Below, one piece after another: positions 1-8,362 of a stretch of 14,531 nt of DNA. The stretch is from CAVDAL01 sp963606965 (GTDB lineage: Bacteria > Actinomycetota > Coriobacteriia > Coriobacteriales > QAMH01): contig CAVDAL010000077.1 of NCBI GenBank assembly GCA_963606965.1, forward strand, positions 1 through 14,531, in the 5' to 3' direction. Below the pieces are notes generated by a model, which saw only the letters and a program-made list of their open reading frames with translations, was not told the origin of the DNA and did no database searches. Each line of letters opens with the position of its first letter. Within the stretch, counting starts at the first letter, position 1. The translations under genes were made by a program, and so were the position numbers.

Positions 1-427
1 GCCTTATTGGGACGTTTTTTTGCGCGTGAGCAAGGGGACTTATATTCGCTCTATCGCTCGTGATTTGGGTCAACAGCTTGGTTGCGGCGCTCATATTGGC
101 AATTTGCGACGCGTCGAATGCAGCGGGTGCAAAGTCGATGATGCTTTAAGTCTGCGTGACCTTGCAAAAATTATGGAAGATGGTACTGGGCTGTCTTGGC
201 TTGACCCTGCAAAACTTTTGAACTTTCCTGTGCTTGAACTTGATGAACAACAAGCAAAAGATATTATGAATGGGAAGTTGCTTCATCTAGATAACCTTGA
301 TTGTGTAAATGATGGCTGCAATTATTCATGTGTGCATGAAGGGAAGTTGCTTTCTATCTGCGAGCTTTGCGAAGGCTCGCTAAAGCCTGTAACAGTTATT
401 CCTGGTGGTGTTTGTGGTGTCGCGTAA
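1..427 (+). CDS. truB: tRNA pseudouridine(55) synthase TruB, C-terminal part (5' end outside window)
   Basis: TruB converts uridine 55 in the T-loop of tRNAs to pseudouridine. The frame is open from base 2 to a TAA at 425-427, so only the last 141 residues are present and the catalytic aspartate region lies upstream of the window. The visible part begins with the family motif VSKGTYIRS followed by ARDLGQQLG, then the HIGNLRR segment, which in TruB precedes the end of the catalytic domain. After a linker the rest is a small C-terminal domain, fairly cysteine-rich, that I would place in the PUA-like RNA-binding tail by position only. The last 23 nt overlap ribF, a very common truB-ribF arrangement that implies co-transcription. 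Identification rests on the SKGTYIRS motif plus the ribF neighbour. Confidence 0.93.
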   Translation, partial: PYWDVFLRVSKGTYIRSIARDLGQQLGCGAHIGNLRRVECSGCKVDDALSLRDLAKIMEDGTGLSWLDPAKLLNFPVLELDEQQAKDIMNGKLLHLDNLDCVNDGCNYSCVHEGKLLSICELCEGSLKPVTVIPGGVCGVA

Positions 428-1376
428 TGTTATTTGCATAGGCGTTTTTGATGGCTTGCATTTGGGGCATCAAGCTCTTATTAATGCTGCTGCCGAGCAC
501 GCGCGCAAGCATGACGTGCCACTTGTTGTTGTGACTTTTGATAAAGATCCAGATGAATATTTTTCACGAATTTCAAGCAGAAAAAGTGGCACTGCATTCA
601 CAAAAAAATTGATGTCAAATAAAGACAGGCTGCAAGCTTTGTCCGAATTTGATGGTGTTTCAAATGTTTTCAAGCTTGAAACCTCATCTGATTTTTTCAA
701 GATGTCGCCAAGCGATTTTTTGACAATGCTTGAATGGGATTTAGAGCCATGCGCAATTTTTGTTGGTGATGGCTTCCGCTTTGGTGCTGGGAACAGCGGC
801 AATATAGAAACTTTGTATGATTGGGCAGCAAGCCATGATTGCATATGCAAAGTTGTTCCGCTTTGTGAATGCGATGGGGCAGCAATTTCTTCTACGCGAA
901 TTCGCGAATTACTGCAAGATGGCTGTGTGATGCAAGCTTCAAAGCTTTTGGGCGGCAGATATCATAGCATTTATGGCGAAGTTGTTCGTGGCCGCGGCCA
1001 AGGCAGTGGTTTTGGTTTTGCAACAGCAAATCTTGACTTGGCAAAAAATGGTGGCATTCTTCTTCCAAAAGAAGGAGTTTATGGCGGCTATGCATTGGCA
1101 ATTGATGAAAATGACAAACCTTTGTGGGAAAAATCACATGCGTGTGCTATAAATGTTGGCAAAGCTAAGAGCTTTAAAAATGCAAAAGCTGAAGTTGAAG
1201 TTCATATTCTTGGAATTAGTGAAGAACTTTATGGAAAGACTTTGCGAGTTGATTTTGTTGAATGGCTTCGTGACCAGCGCAAATTTAAAAATAAGGATGA
1301 GCTTATAGCAACAGTTATGGATAATATAAATTGGGTTAAGAACAACTTGGAAGGAGGTGCCCATGGCGCGGATTGA
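405..1376 (+). CDS. ribF: Bifunctional riboflavin kinase / FMN adenylyltransferase
   Basis: RibF phosphorylates riboflavin to FMN and adenylates FMN to FAD in the cytoplasm. The N-terminal nucleotidyltransferase domain shows GVFDGLHLGH (about residues 13-22, the HxGH nucleotide-binding motif), VGDGFRFG, and ISSTRIRE near residues 161-168. The C-terminal kinase domain shows GFATANL (about 203-209), GVYGGYA, the EVHIL strand that carries the family's catalytic glutamate, and ELYGK. Kinase domains usually read GFPTANL; here proline is replaced by alanine while T and N are kept. About 323 residues is normal. The start is uncertain: four in-frame GTG codons occur at 405, 408, 414 and 417, with no ATG and no convincing Shine-Dalgarno, so translation may be coupled to truB, which it overlaps. 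The 3' end overlaps the dnaG start. Confidence 0.95.
   Translation: MVFVVSRNVICIGVFDGLHLGHQALINAAAEHARKHDVPLVVVTFDKDPDEYFSRISSRKSGTAFTKKLMSNKDRLQALSEFDGVSNVFKLETSSDFFKMSPSDFLTMLEWDLEPCAIFVGDGFRFGAGNSGNIETLYDWAASHDCICKVVPLCECDGAAISSTRIRELLQDGCVMQASKLLGGRYHSIYGEVVRGRGQGSGFGFATANLDLAKNGGILLPKEGVYGGYALAIDENDKPLWEKSHACAINVGKAKSFKNAKAEVEVHILGISEELYGKTLRVDFVEWLRDQRKFKNKDELIATVMDNINWVKNNLEGGAHGAD
1351..1357 (+). promoter_or_regulatory. Strong ribosome binding site fixing the dnaG start
   Basis: AAGGAGG lies inside the 3' end of ribF and ends 5 nt before ATG at 1363. An in-frame GTG at 1357 overlaps this Shine-Dalgarno and cannot be the start, so dnaG is read from the ATG. Confidence 0.85.
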
Positions 1377-3225
1377 TGAAGACGATTTGCGGCGAGTGCG
1401 TGAAGCTACAGATCTTGTGCAAATTGTTTCTGAACGTGTAACATTGAAGCAAAAAGGGCGCCTGTTTTGGGGTTGTTGTCCATTCCATAATGAAAAGACG
1501 CCATCGTTTAAAGTTGATCCAGCAATGCAGCTTTGGCATTGCTTTGGCTGCGGCAAAGGCGGCGATGTCTTTGGCTTTTTGATGGAACAAGATAAATTAA
1601 CTTTTGTTGAAGCTGTTCAAACATTGGCAGACCGCGCTCATATTGAATTGAAGCAAAGTGGTGGGCCTGGCATTTCCAGAAGTGAACGTCAACGAATTAT
1701 GGACGCAAATGCTCAAGCTCAAGCCTTTTACAACAATGAACTTTTGCGCTCTAAACAAAAATTAGCTGCAGATTCTCGTGAATATTTAAGCAAGCGCGGG
1801 TTTGGGTCTGAGCCATCAAAAAAATGGAATCTTGGCTTTGCGCCTGGACGCGGCACGCTTTGTTCATACTTGAGCAAAAAGGGGTTCACTCGCGATGAGC
1901 TTATAAAAGCTAACCTTGCATTAGAAGGCAGCGACGGGCGCTTGCGCGATAGGTTTTATAACAGGATTATGTTTCCTGTTCATGACTTTCAAGGCAATGT
2001 TGTCGCATTCGGCGGCAGGGTTATTGGCAAAGGCGAGCCAAAATATTTGAACACTTCTGAAACTCCAGTGTTTCATAAGTCATCAAATATGTTTGGAATT
2101 GATATGGCAAAAGATGCATTTGTTAGCACTGGCACAGCTGTTGTTGTGGAAGGTTATACAGATGTAATTGCTATGCATGAAGCAGGAATAAAAAATGTCG
2201 TTGCTACATTAGGCACAGCTTTGACAGCGCAACACGTGAAGTTATTGAGCCGATTTGCGCGCAGTATTGTTTATCTTTTTGATGGCGATGCCGCAGGTCA
2301 GAAGGCTGCAATGCGCGCGAGCGAATTTGTGGACTGGAATAGCGCTATTGAAAGCCAGCATAACCCTATTGAGCTTAAAGTTACAATTTTGCCAGACAAT
2401 CTTGACCCAGCAGACTTCATTGCAAACCATGGTGTCGATGCAATGAAAGAAGAAATCGCTTCTGCGCAACCTTTGCTGCGCTTTTGCATAAATAGATGCT
2501 TGGATTCATATGACTTAAGTAAGCCTGAACTTAAGGTTAGGGCTTTGAATGATGCTTTAAAAATTTTGAGTCCGTTAAAAGGTTCTGTTTCGGCAACAGA
2601 TTATATCAATCTTATTGCCGGTCGCTTAAATCTAGAGTACACTACAGTGCAACAGGCTTTTATGGAGACAAAGGACAATGCGGCCGCCCGCCGTTATCAA
2701 GAAGATGAAGCCACTCTTAAGCCTAACCAGCCAGCAGCAAAGTCTGCGGCAGCAAAAATCATAGAAGCTGACAGAAAGTCAATTGAAGCTGAATATGAGC
2801 TTATTGCTCTAGTTGTGAGCAATGCGCGAATCTTGGATGAAATTGAACAAGACTTGCGCAATGTTTCATGGCACGATGAAAAGTCGCAAGCAATGGCATC
2901 TGCTCTGCTTGAAATGAGCCATGATTCAAATGCTGCTCAAGCATTTGCTATTGCATATGATGCTTGCCCTGATGCAGCTTCATTGCTTGCAAAAGCTGGT
3001 GGAGAATATGATGGAAATGTTGACGAGTTGCGTCGCGCGCGTTTGCTTATTTGCACACTTCGGGAAAGGGAGCTTGAAGGCAAGATTCGTTTAGCAAATG
3101 CGCGATTGCGAGAAAAGGACATGTTAACAACAGAAGAAGCTGATAAGTTATTTGAAGAAACTGTATCGCTTCAAAGAGAATTAAAAGACTTACGGAACAA
3201 TGATTTAAAGGAGCTTGCAGAATAA
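1363..3225 (+). CDS. dnaG: DNA primase DnaG
   Basis: DnaG synthesises RNA primers at the replication fork and works with the replicative helicase. The 620-residue product has the expected three parts. The N-terminal CHC2 zinc-binding domain has C39, H42, C60 and C63 in the usual C-x2-H-x17-C-x2-C spacing. The central TOPRIM core has VVVEGYTDV (about residues 259-267, with the catalytic glutamate) and the acidic YLFDGDAAG (about 304-312). A helical C-terminal region follows an alanine-rich linker near residue 455 and is the expected helicase-interacting part. The ATG at 1363 is chosen because of its ideal Shine-Dalgarno. The gene overlaps ribF by 14 nt and is followed after 27 nt by rpoD, resembling the classical macromolecular-synthesis gene order in which primase and primary sigma factor are co-transcribed. 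Confidence 0.97.
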   Translation: MARIDEDDLRRVREATDLVQIVSERVTLKQKGRLFWGCCPFHNEKTPSFKVDPAMQLWHCFGCGKGGDVFGFLMEQDKLTFVEAVQTLADRAHIELKQSGGPGISRSERQRIMDANAQAQAFYNNELLRSKQKLAADSREYLSKRGFGSEPSKKWNLGFAPGRGTLCSYLSKKGFTRDELIKANLALEGSDGRLRDRFYNRIMFPVHDFQGNVVAFGGRVIGKGEPKYLNTSETPVFHKSSNMFGIDMAKDAFVSTGTAVVVEGYTDVIAMHEAGIKNVVATLGTALTAQHVKLLSRFARSIVYLFDGDAAGQKAAMRASEFVDWNSAIESQHNPIELKVTILPDNLDPADFIANHGVDAMKEEIASAQPLLRFCINRCLDSYDLSKPELKVRALNDALKILSPLKGSVSATDYINLIAGRLNLEYTTVQQAFMETKDNAAARRYQEDEATLKPNQPAAKSAAAKIIEADRKSIEAEYELIALVVSNARILDEIEQDLRNVSWHDEKSQAMASALLEMSHDSNAAQAFAIAYDACPDAASLLAKAGGEYDGNVDELRRARLLICTLRERELEGKIRLANARLREKDMLTTEEADKLFEETVSLQRELKDLRNNDLKELAE

Positions 3226-3252
3226 ATTCTTGTTATATAGAAAGGGCATTAA

Positions 3253-4686
3253 ATGGCAAGAGAAAAAGACAAGGAATCATTCATTTCGCGTTTGACAAGT
3301 TCGGGGAAGTTAGGCAAGAAGAAAGACAAAGATATGGAAGAAGATAAACAACAAGTAACGACAGAAGCACAAGCACAAGAAGGTGTTTTGGATCAAGAAC
3401 TTCTTGAAAAGCTTGACATTATCATCAAAGATACTGGCAAAAAGATTGGTCGCAGCGCATTAGATAGCAGCATTGAAGAAGAAGGCCTCAATGAAAAGCA
3501 AACAGCTGCTGTTTATGATTATTTCAAAGCCAATGGTATAGAGATTGAAGACGCTGATGAAATCATTCCAGAAGATGATGAAGATGTAGACATTAGTGCT
3601 GATATTTCTGATGAAGATATTTTGGAAGGCATTCCTGAAGAAGAGTTGAAGGCAAGCAAAGATGCAGAAATCATGCTTGGCAAGCTCAAAGAAAAGGAAA
3701 GCAAACGCAAGAAGAGGTCGGAATCAAGACGTGCTCGCAGCGAGGCTGGCAATGTTGTTATGTTGACAGGCGACCCTGTCCGCATGTATTTGAAAGAAAT
3801 TGGCAAGGTTGACTTGCTCACTGCTGCTGAAGAAGTTGATTTAGCAATGAAGATCGAGGCCGGCCTTGAAGCTACAGCAAAACTTGAAGAAGCTGAAGAG
3901 CAGGGCATAGAGCTTGAGCGCCGTGAAATTCGCCGTCTTGATAGAATTGAACAGGTTGGTTTAGATGCTAAGGATCAATTGATTGAAGCAAACTTGCGTC
4001 TTGTTGTTTCTATTGCAAAGCGCTATGTTGGCCGTGGCATGCTTTTCTTGGACTTAATTCAGGAAGGCAATCTTGGCTTGATTCGTGCGGTTGAAAAATT
4101 TGATTATACAAAGGGCTTTAAGTTTTCAACTTATGCAACATGGTGGATTAGACAGGCTATTACTCGTGCTATTGCAGACCAGGCCAGAACTATTCGTATT
4201 CCTGTTCACATGGTTGAAACAATCAATAAACTTGTTCGTATTGAACGCCAACTTTTGCAGGATTTGGGACGCGAACCAACGCCTGAAGAATTGGCAGAAA
4301 AGATGGATTTGACACCAGAGCGCATTCGTGAAATTAAAAAGATTTCACAAGAGCCAGTAAGCTTGGAAACTCCAATTGGTGAAGAAGAAGATTCGCAGCT
4401 TGGTGACTTTATTGAAGACCATCATGCTATTCGTCCTGATGATGCTGCAGGCTTCACTATGATGCAAGAACAGCTCAATAAAGTGCTTGATGGTTTGGCA
4501 GAACGCGAGCGCAGAGTTGTTGAATTGCGTTTTGGTTTGAAGGATGGTCATCCACGTACTTTGGAAGAAGTTGGCAGGGAATTTGGCGTGACTCGTGAAC
4601 GTATTCGCCAGATTGAAAGCAAGACACTGGCTAAATTACGTCATCCCAGCAGATCTAACAAGCTTCGTGACTACTTAGAGGAGTAA
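3253..4686 (+). CDS. rpoD: Primary RNA polymerase sigma factor (RpoD/SigA)
   Basis: This is the housekeeping sigma factor that directs RNA polymerase to -10/-35 promoters. The 477-residue protein begins with a charged, lysine- and glutamate-rich stretch including a region 1.1-like segment (about residues 45-125), then region 1.2 (GDPVRMYLKEIG). Region 2 (about 246-312) is almost textbook: ANLRLVVSIAKRYVGRG, LDLIQEGNLGL, then the promoter-melting and -10 recognition stretch STYATWWIRQAITRAI. Regions 3 and 4 follow, with the -35 binding helix-turn-helix (about 435-462, LEEVGREFGVTRERIRQIE). The complete region 1 and near-consensus region 2 mark it as a primary rather than alternative factor. 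An AAAGGG ribosome binding site at 3241-3246 supports the ATG. The gene lies 27 nt after dnaG and ends 20 nt before a tRNA, so the three may share a transcript. Confidence 0.97.
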   Translation: MAREKDKESFISRLTSSGKLGKKKDKDMEEDKQQVTTEAQAQEGVLDQELLEKLDIIIKDTGKKIGRSALDSSIEEEGLNEKQTAAVYDYFKANGIEIEDADEIIPEDDEDVDISADISDEDILEGIPEEELKASKDAEIMLGKLKEKESKRKKRSESRRARSEAGNVVMLTGDPVRMYLKEIGKVDLLTAAEEVDLAMKIEAGLEATAKLEEAEEQGIELERREIRRLDRIEQVGLDAKDQLIEANLRLVVSIAKRYVGRGMLFLDLIQEGNLGLIRAVEKFDYTKGFKFSTYATWWIRQAITRAIADQARTIRIPVHMVETINKLVRIERQLLQDLGREPTPEELAEKMDLTPERIREIKKISQEPVSLETPIGEEEDSQLGDFIEDHHAIRPDDAAGFTMMQEQLNKVLDGLAERERRVVELRFGLKDGHPRTLEEVGREFGVTRERIRQIESKTLAKLRHPSRSNKLRDYLEE

Positions 4687-4706
4687 AATAAGCAAACGCG
4701 TTTTTT

Positions 4707-4782
4707 GGGCCTATGGCGCAACGGTTAGCGCAGAGGACTCATAATCCTTGTGTTCCAGGTTCGAATCCTGGTGGGCCCACCA
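4707..4782 (+). tRNA. tRNA with anticodon CAT (probably tRNA-Ile2; elongator Met possible)
   Basis: A 76-nt cloverleaf folds cleanly: acceptor stem GGGCCTA/TGGGCCC (one T:G wobble), D-stem GCGC/GCGC, anticodon stem GAGGA/TCCTT around CTCATAA, T-stem CCAGG/CCTGG around TTCGAAT, and an encoded CCA. The anticodon CAT is used by elongator Met, initiator Met and, after lysidine modification by TilS, by minor Ile tRNA. It lacks the three consecutive G:C pairs of an initiator. The C4-G69 and C5-G68 acceptor pairs resemble those that E. coli TilS uses to recognise tRNA-Ile2, which tips me towards Ile2, but this is inference. It starts 20 nt after rpoD with no obvious promoter of its own. Confidence 0.9.
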
Positions 4783-4792
4783 AATAAAATTC

Positions 4793-4834
4793 AAAGCCGG
4801 AAGGTCGAATGATTTTTCCGGCTTTTGTTTTTTT
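4793..4834 (+). terminator. Rho-independent terminator after rpoD/tRNA
   Basis: A 10-bp perfect stem (AAAGCCGGAA at 4793-4802 with TTCCGGCTTT at 4816-4825) closes a 13-nt loop and is followed by TGTTTTTTT. It probably ends the transcript covering truB to the CAT tRNA. Confidence 0.85.
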
Positions 4835-4899
4835 GCGGCATTGCGCGTTTACGGTATTACGCCGCGTTTGCCGTTTGGCGTTGCGTGACCTGCTTTTTG

Positions 4900-4928
4900 T
4901 TGCTGTAATAGTGAAGCGGTGTTACAAT
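4900..4928 (+). promoter_or_regulatory. Sigma-70-type promoter for the initiator tRNA
   Basis: TTGCTG (4900-4905) and TACAAT (4923-4928) are separated by exactly 17 nt, about 32 nt upstream of the mature tRNA 5' end and downstream of the preceding terminator. This is the best promoter match in the window. Confidence 0.7.
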
Positions 4929-4960
4929 CATAGACCGCGTTTGCAATACGCGCTACATAT

Positions 4961-5037
4961 TGCGGGGTGGAGCAGTCTGGTAGCTCGCCGGGCTCATAAC
5001 CCGGAGGTCGTTGGTTCGAATCCTTCCCCCGCGACCA
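4961..5037 (+). tRNA. Initiator tRNA-fMet (CAT)
   Basis: A 77-nt cloverleaf with initiator hallmarks: the anticodon stem CCGGG/CCCGG gives three consecutive G:C pairs next to the CTCATAA loop, an A11:T24 pair sits in the D-stem GAGC/GCTC, and the first acceptor position is not Watson-Crick (T1 opposite G72). CCA is encoded. The T-arm is unusual: GTTGG (49-53) faces CCTTC (61-65), leaving two adjacent T:T oppositions at 50:64 and 51:63, while the loop TTCGAAT is normal. It has its own promoter upstream and a terminator 9 nt downstream, so it is probably a monocistronic unit. Confidence 0.93.
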
Positions 5038-5046
5038 AACAAACTT

Positions 5047-5071
5047 AAAGCCAGCTTTAGCTGGCTTTTTT
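5047..5071 (+). terminator. Rho-independent terminator after tRNA-fMet
   Basis: AAAGCCAGC (5047-5055) and GCTGGCTTT (5060-5068) form a 9-bp stem with a TTTA loop, continuing into a T-run to 5071. Read on the minus strand it keeps the hairpin but has only a short T-run, so it is at best a weak terminator for sbcC. Confidence 0.88.
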
Positions 5072-5179
5072 CATGCGAAAAATTTGCCCCGATTTACAAA
5101 TCTTTTCAAGATTAAAGTCATCATTTATTTTTACTGTTGAAGTCATATAATTCCAAAGTATTCTTTATTTTGCCGCTCG

Positions 5180-8100
5180 TTAATTTGCGTCGAGATCTAT
5201 TTTAATCTTGCTTCCTGTCTTTTCTTTTGTGACAACGATCTGTTGTGGAATATTTTCAACTAATTCTTCGCGATGGCTGATAATTCCGACTAGTTTATTT
5301 TTATTAGACAAATTTAGCAGAATATCCATTGCTGCTTCTATTGATTTTTTATCCAAAGTGCCAAAGCCTTCATCAATGAATAAAGCGTCCATTTGCACGC
5401 CACCAAGGTTTGAAGACACAGTATCTGAAAGACCCAAAGCCAAGCTAAGTGAAGCCTTGAAGCTTTCGCCGCCAGACAGGTTGCCGACAGGTCTGCGGTG
5501 ACCTGTGTAGTTATCCAAAACTTCTAAGTCTAAAAAGTTGCCAGTCTTTTTGCTTAGCTCGCCACCTTGGCGGAATAATTCATATTGGCCATCGCTCATT
5601 GGCAGCAAGCGCTTATTAGCCGCAGCGATTATTCCATCAAAGCCAGCAGCTTGAATATATTGTTCAAAGGTAATTTTGCCATTGTTTGTTGTTCCTTTAA
5701 CAAGCTTGTATAACCTATCATAAATATTATATTTTTTGAGCGTACTGCCAAGGGTGTCTTGGATTTCTTTAATATGCTTGAGTTTTTCTCTGTTTATTCT
5801 TAGCCTGTTTTCTATTTCATTTTTTCTGTCGCGTAGATTGTTTGTAACAGCGGTCTGCGTTTCATCTTTTGCTTTTAGGGCAGTTGCATCAATGCGGCTT
5901 TTACCTTCTGTAAGTTTTTCAGCATCGTCAAGTTTTGATTTGTTTGTTTCAACTGCCTGTTTGTATTCACTGATGGTCTCTTCAATAGCGTTTAGTTCAT
6001 CTTCTTCAACAACATATTCAAGCATTTCTTCTATTGTTTCAAAGCCGCAGCTTTTAATTGCTTGATTAAGCGTGCTCTTGAAGCCTACCTCACTTTCGGA
6101 AATTGTATCAATATTGCTAGTAAGAGTTTCTAAAGACGACTTTGCTTCAGCGAGTTTCTTATCTGCTTTGAGTTTATTACTATTTGCTGTTTCTATGGCA
6201 TCAAACAGATCTTTGGCTTTCGTGCTTAATGCGTCAGATTCTTGTTCTGCTGTTTCCCAGCTTTCAAATTTGAGCCCATTTAAAGCATTTAACATCGTTG
6301 AAGTTTCCAATATAGAAGCAGAGGTTTCGGCTCTTTTTTCCTCAGCTTCTTCCTTGCTAGATTTTAATGTTTCTGCTTCTTCTCCACGTGCATTTTCAAT
6401 CTGCTCTTTTGCTGTGCTGAGTTCGGTACATGATGATTCTAAATCTTCGATTTTTGATGTTTGCTCAGTGATTTTGTCATCGATAATTGGGATAGCTTCA
6501 GCGATTTGTTCCATTAAGATATCGATGTCTGAATCTGTGCATTCGATACAAAGCAGTGGGTTGTTCAGGCAATTAATGATATCTTCTTTAAGATGCTCAT
6601 CAATATCTTCAAGGTTGCTTTTTCCTTTTTCTGATTTTACTAAGGCTTCTTCTTTTTCACTTCTGAGTTTTGCTTCATGTTGTTTAAGCTTGCCAACGTC
6701 TTCTTCTGTAATTGAATCTGCCGGCAAAGTAGCAGGATTTGGGTGATGTGTTGAGCCGCAAACAGGGCATTCTTTATTATCTTCAAGCAATGAAGCAAGA
6801 ATACCTGCGCGGCAATTGTCGAGCACTTTTTCTGCTGCTATGCGTTTCTTCATGGCATTTTCATAGCTAGATTGTGCAGCTATGAATTTCTTTTGTTCAT
6901 CTTCAAGGATCTGCTTTTTGGCATTTCTTTGTGGAATGTCAAATTTGTATATGTCAGAGATTCTGCCACCAAGGTTCCTTAGCTCATTAAGTTTGGCATT
7001 TGCGCTGTCTAGTTCTCTTGGCTTATCTTCTAAAGAATTTATAGTTTTCTGGAGATTATCAATTCTTTCTTTAAGTTCTTTTTCTTTTGTTGCGAGTTCT
7101 TCGGCATTTTTGTCAAGCTTTACTTTGTTGCTTTTAAGACCTTCTAATTTTTTGTGCAAGTTATCGCGCTGTTCATATTTTTCTTTGTCTGCAGAGATTG
7201 CATCGGATTGCTTCTTTAGTTCTTCAGCTTCATCACGCTTTTGTTCTGCTGCTTCGGATGCTACTGCTGCTTTTGCCGCTGTTTCTTGTGCTTTTTCTAA
7301 TTCATCTCGTTTTTGATTAATAAGATTCTGCTGCTTTTTAAGCTCTTCATGTTTTGCTTTCCATGCTGTATAAGCAGGGTTGACTTGCCGTGTCGCTTTC
7401 TTTTGCTTTTCAAGAAGTGTTGCGCATCCATTAAATTGCTCACGCTTTTCTTCCAATTCTTTCTTTTCCAACTGAAGCTTGGCAAGATTGTCCAGCTGTT
7501 CATTTGTTGCCTCAGCTAAAGCTAGCTTTTCATGAATTTCGCGCTGGAGTTTTTCTGCGCCTTCAAGCTCTTTTTCTGCTTTTTCTTGGAATATTTTATC
7601 TTCGCCAACAAGCTTATCGATTAAATTTGTGATTTCTTCAATGTTCCATGCGCCTGATTTATCTGCATTTTCTTGAAGTTGTACAAGCTCATCAAAATGT
7701 TCGCTTTTTTTACTTGCTTCAACGTCTTCAAAATATTGGATAATGCTTCTTTGGGAATCGCCTTTTTCAGCACTGCATTTGTTTAATTTTTCTTTCAGCG
7801 CAAATTCAAGTCCATAAAATTTTTCTGTATTAAAAATCGTGCGCAATATTTTTGTGCGCTCGTCTGTTTTTGCATTCAGCAAGTCCCAAAATTCGCCTTG
7901 TGCAATCATTGCAATTTGTTTGAATTGTTTGTCATTTATATGAAGCAGGTCTTCAATTGCAGTATTGACTTGCTTCCATCCATCTATTGGCAGCTCGTCA
8001 TCTTTATATAAAGTTGCTTTTGCACTTTGCTTTATGAAGCCTTCGCCACGTTGTTTTGGTCGTTCATATTCTGGCGCTCGACGAACGTGATAATTGTGGC

Positions 8101-8362
8101 CTTGATGCGTGAAATAAAAATCGACAAAACTTTCCACTTCAGGGGAGGCATATTCGCTTCTTAAGTTCTTTTCATCGCGATGGCTGCCGCTACTTTTGCC
8201 ATATAAAGCAAAACAAATCGCATCAAAAATCATAGTTTTGCCAGCGCCTGTGTCGCCAGAAATTAAGAATAGGCCACGATTTTCAAACTGTTCAAAGTTT
8301 ATTTCTGGCATTGTTTCAGCATATGGGCCGAATGCGCTAATTATTAATTTAGTTGGCTTCAT
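5180..8362 (-). CDS. sbcC: SbcC, ATPase/coiled-coil subunit of the SbcCD nuclease (Rad50-like)
   Basis: SbcC is the SMC/Rad50-type ATPase that with SbcD cuts hairpin DNA and processes blocked double-strand ends. The 1060-residue protein has the full architecture. An N-terminal ATP-binding half carries Walker A GDTGAGKT (residues 36-43) and a Q-loop-like IAQGEF. Long glutamate/lysine-rich coiled coils occupy roughly residues 190-500 and 560-860. Between them sits a zinc-hook CPVC (C532 and C535). The C-terminal half has the ABC signature LSGGES (962-967), Walker B LFIDE (D997, E998), the D-loop GTLD and a switch histidine in ISHREE. The ATG at 8362 overlaps sbcD by 14 nt and has an AGAGGTGG ribosome binding site. 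Length is typical and no key residue is missing. Confidence 0.97.
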   Translation of the reverse strand: MKPTKLIISAFGPYAETMPEINFEQFENRGLFLISGDTGAGKTMIFDAICFALYGKSSGSHRDEKNLRSEYASPEVESFVDFYFTHQGHNYHVRRAPEYERPKQRGEGFIKQSAKATLYKDDELPIDGWKQVNTAIEDLLHINDKQFKQIAMIAQGEFWDLLNAKTDERTKILRTIFNTEKFYGLEFALKEKLNKCSAEKGDSQRSIIQYFEDVEASKKSEHFDELVQLQENADKSGAWNIEEITNLIDKLVGEDKIFQEKAEKELEGAEKLQREIHEKLALAEATNEQLDNLAKLQLEKKELEEKREQFNGCATLLEKQKKATRQVNPAYTAWKAKHEELKKQQNLINQKRDELEKAQETAAKAAVASEAAEQKRDEAEELKKQSDAISADKEKYEQRDNLHKKLEGLKSNKVKLDKNAEELATKEKELKERIDNLQKTINSLEDKPRELDSANAKLNELRNLGGRISDIYKFDIPQRNAKKQILEDEQKKFIAAQSSYENAMKKRIAAEKVLDNCRAGILASLLEDNKECPVCGSTHHPNPATLPADSITEEDVGKLKQHEAKLRSEKEEALVKSEKGKSNLEDIDEHLKEDIINCLNNPLLCIECTDSDIDILMEQIAEAIPIIDDKITEQTSKIEDLESSCTELSTAKEQIENARGEEAETLKSSKEEAEEKRAETSASILETSTMLNALNGLKFESWETAEQESDALSTKAKDLFDAIETANSNKLKADKKLAEAKSSLETLTSNIDTISESEVGFKSTLNQAIKSCGFETIEEMLEYVVEEDELNAIEETISEYKQAVETNKSKLDDAEKLTEGKSRIDATALKAKDETQTAVTNNLRDRKNEIENRLRINREKLKHIKEIQDTLGSTLKKYNIYDRLYKLVKGTTNNGKITFEQYIQAAGFDGIIAAANKRLLPMSDGQYELFRQGGELSKKTGNFLDLEVLDNYTGHRRPVGNLSGGESFKASLSLALGLSDTVSSNLGGVQMDALFIDEGFGTLDKKSIEAAMDILLNLSNKNKLVGIISHREELVENIPQQIVVTKEKTGSKIKIDLDAN

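Noticed and set aside
4809..5048. 79-codon frame across the terminator and initiator tRNA
   Set aside because: It runs through a terminator, a promoter and a tRNA gene and resembles nothing.
6072..6746. 224-codon plus-strand frame opposite sbcC
   Set aside because: Serine- and leucine-rich shadow of the coiled-coil coding strand; the minus-strand frame has full SbcC motifs.
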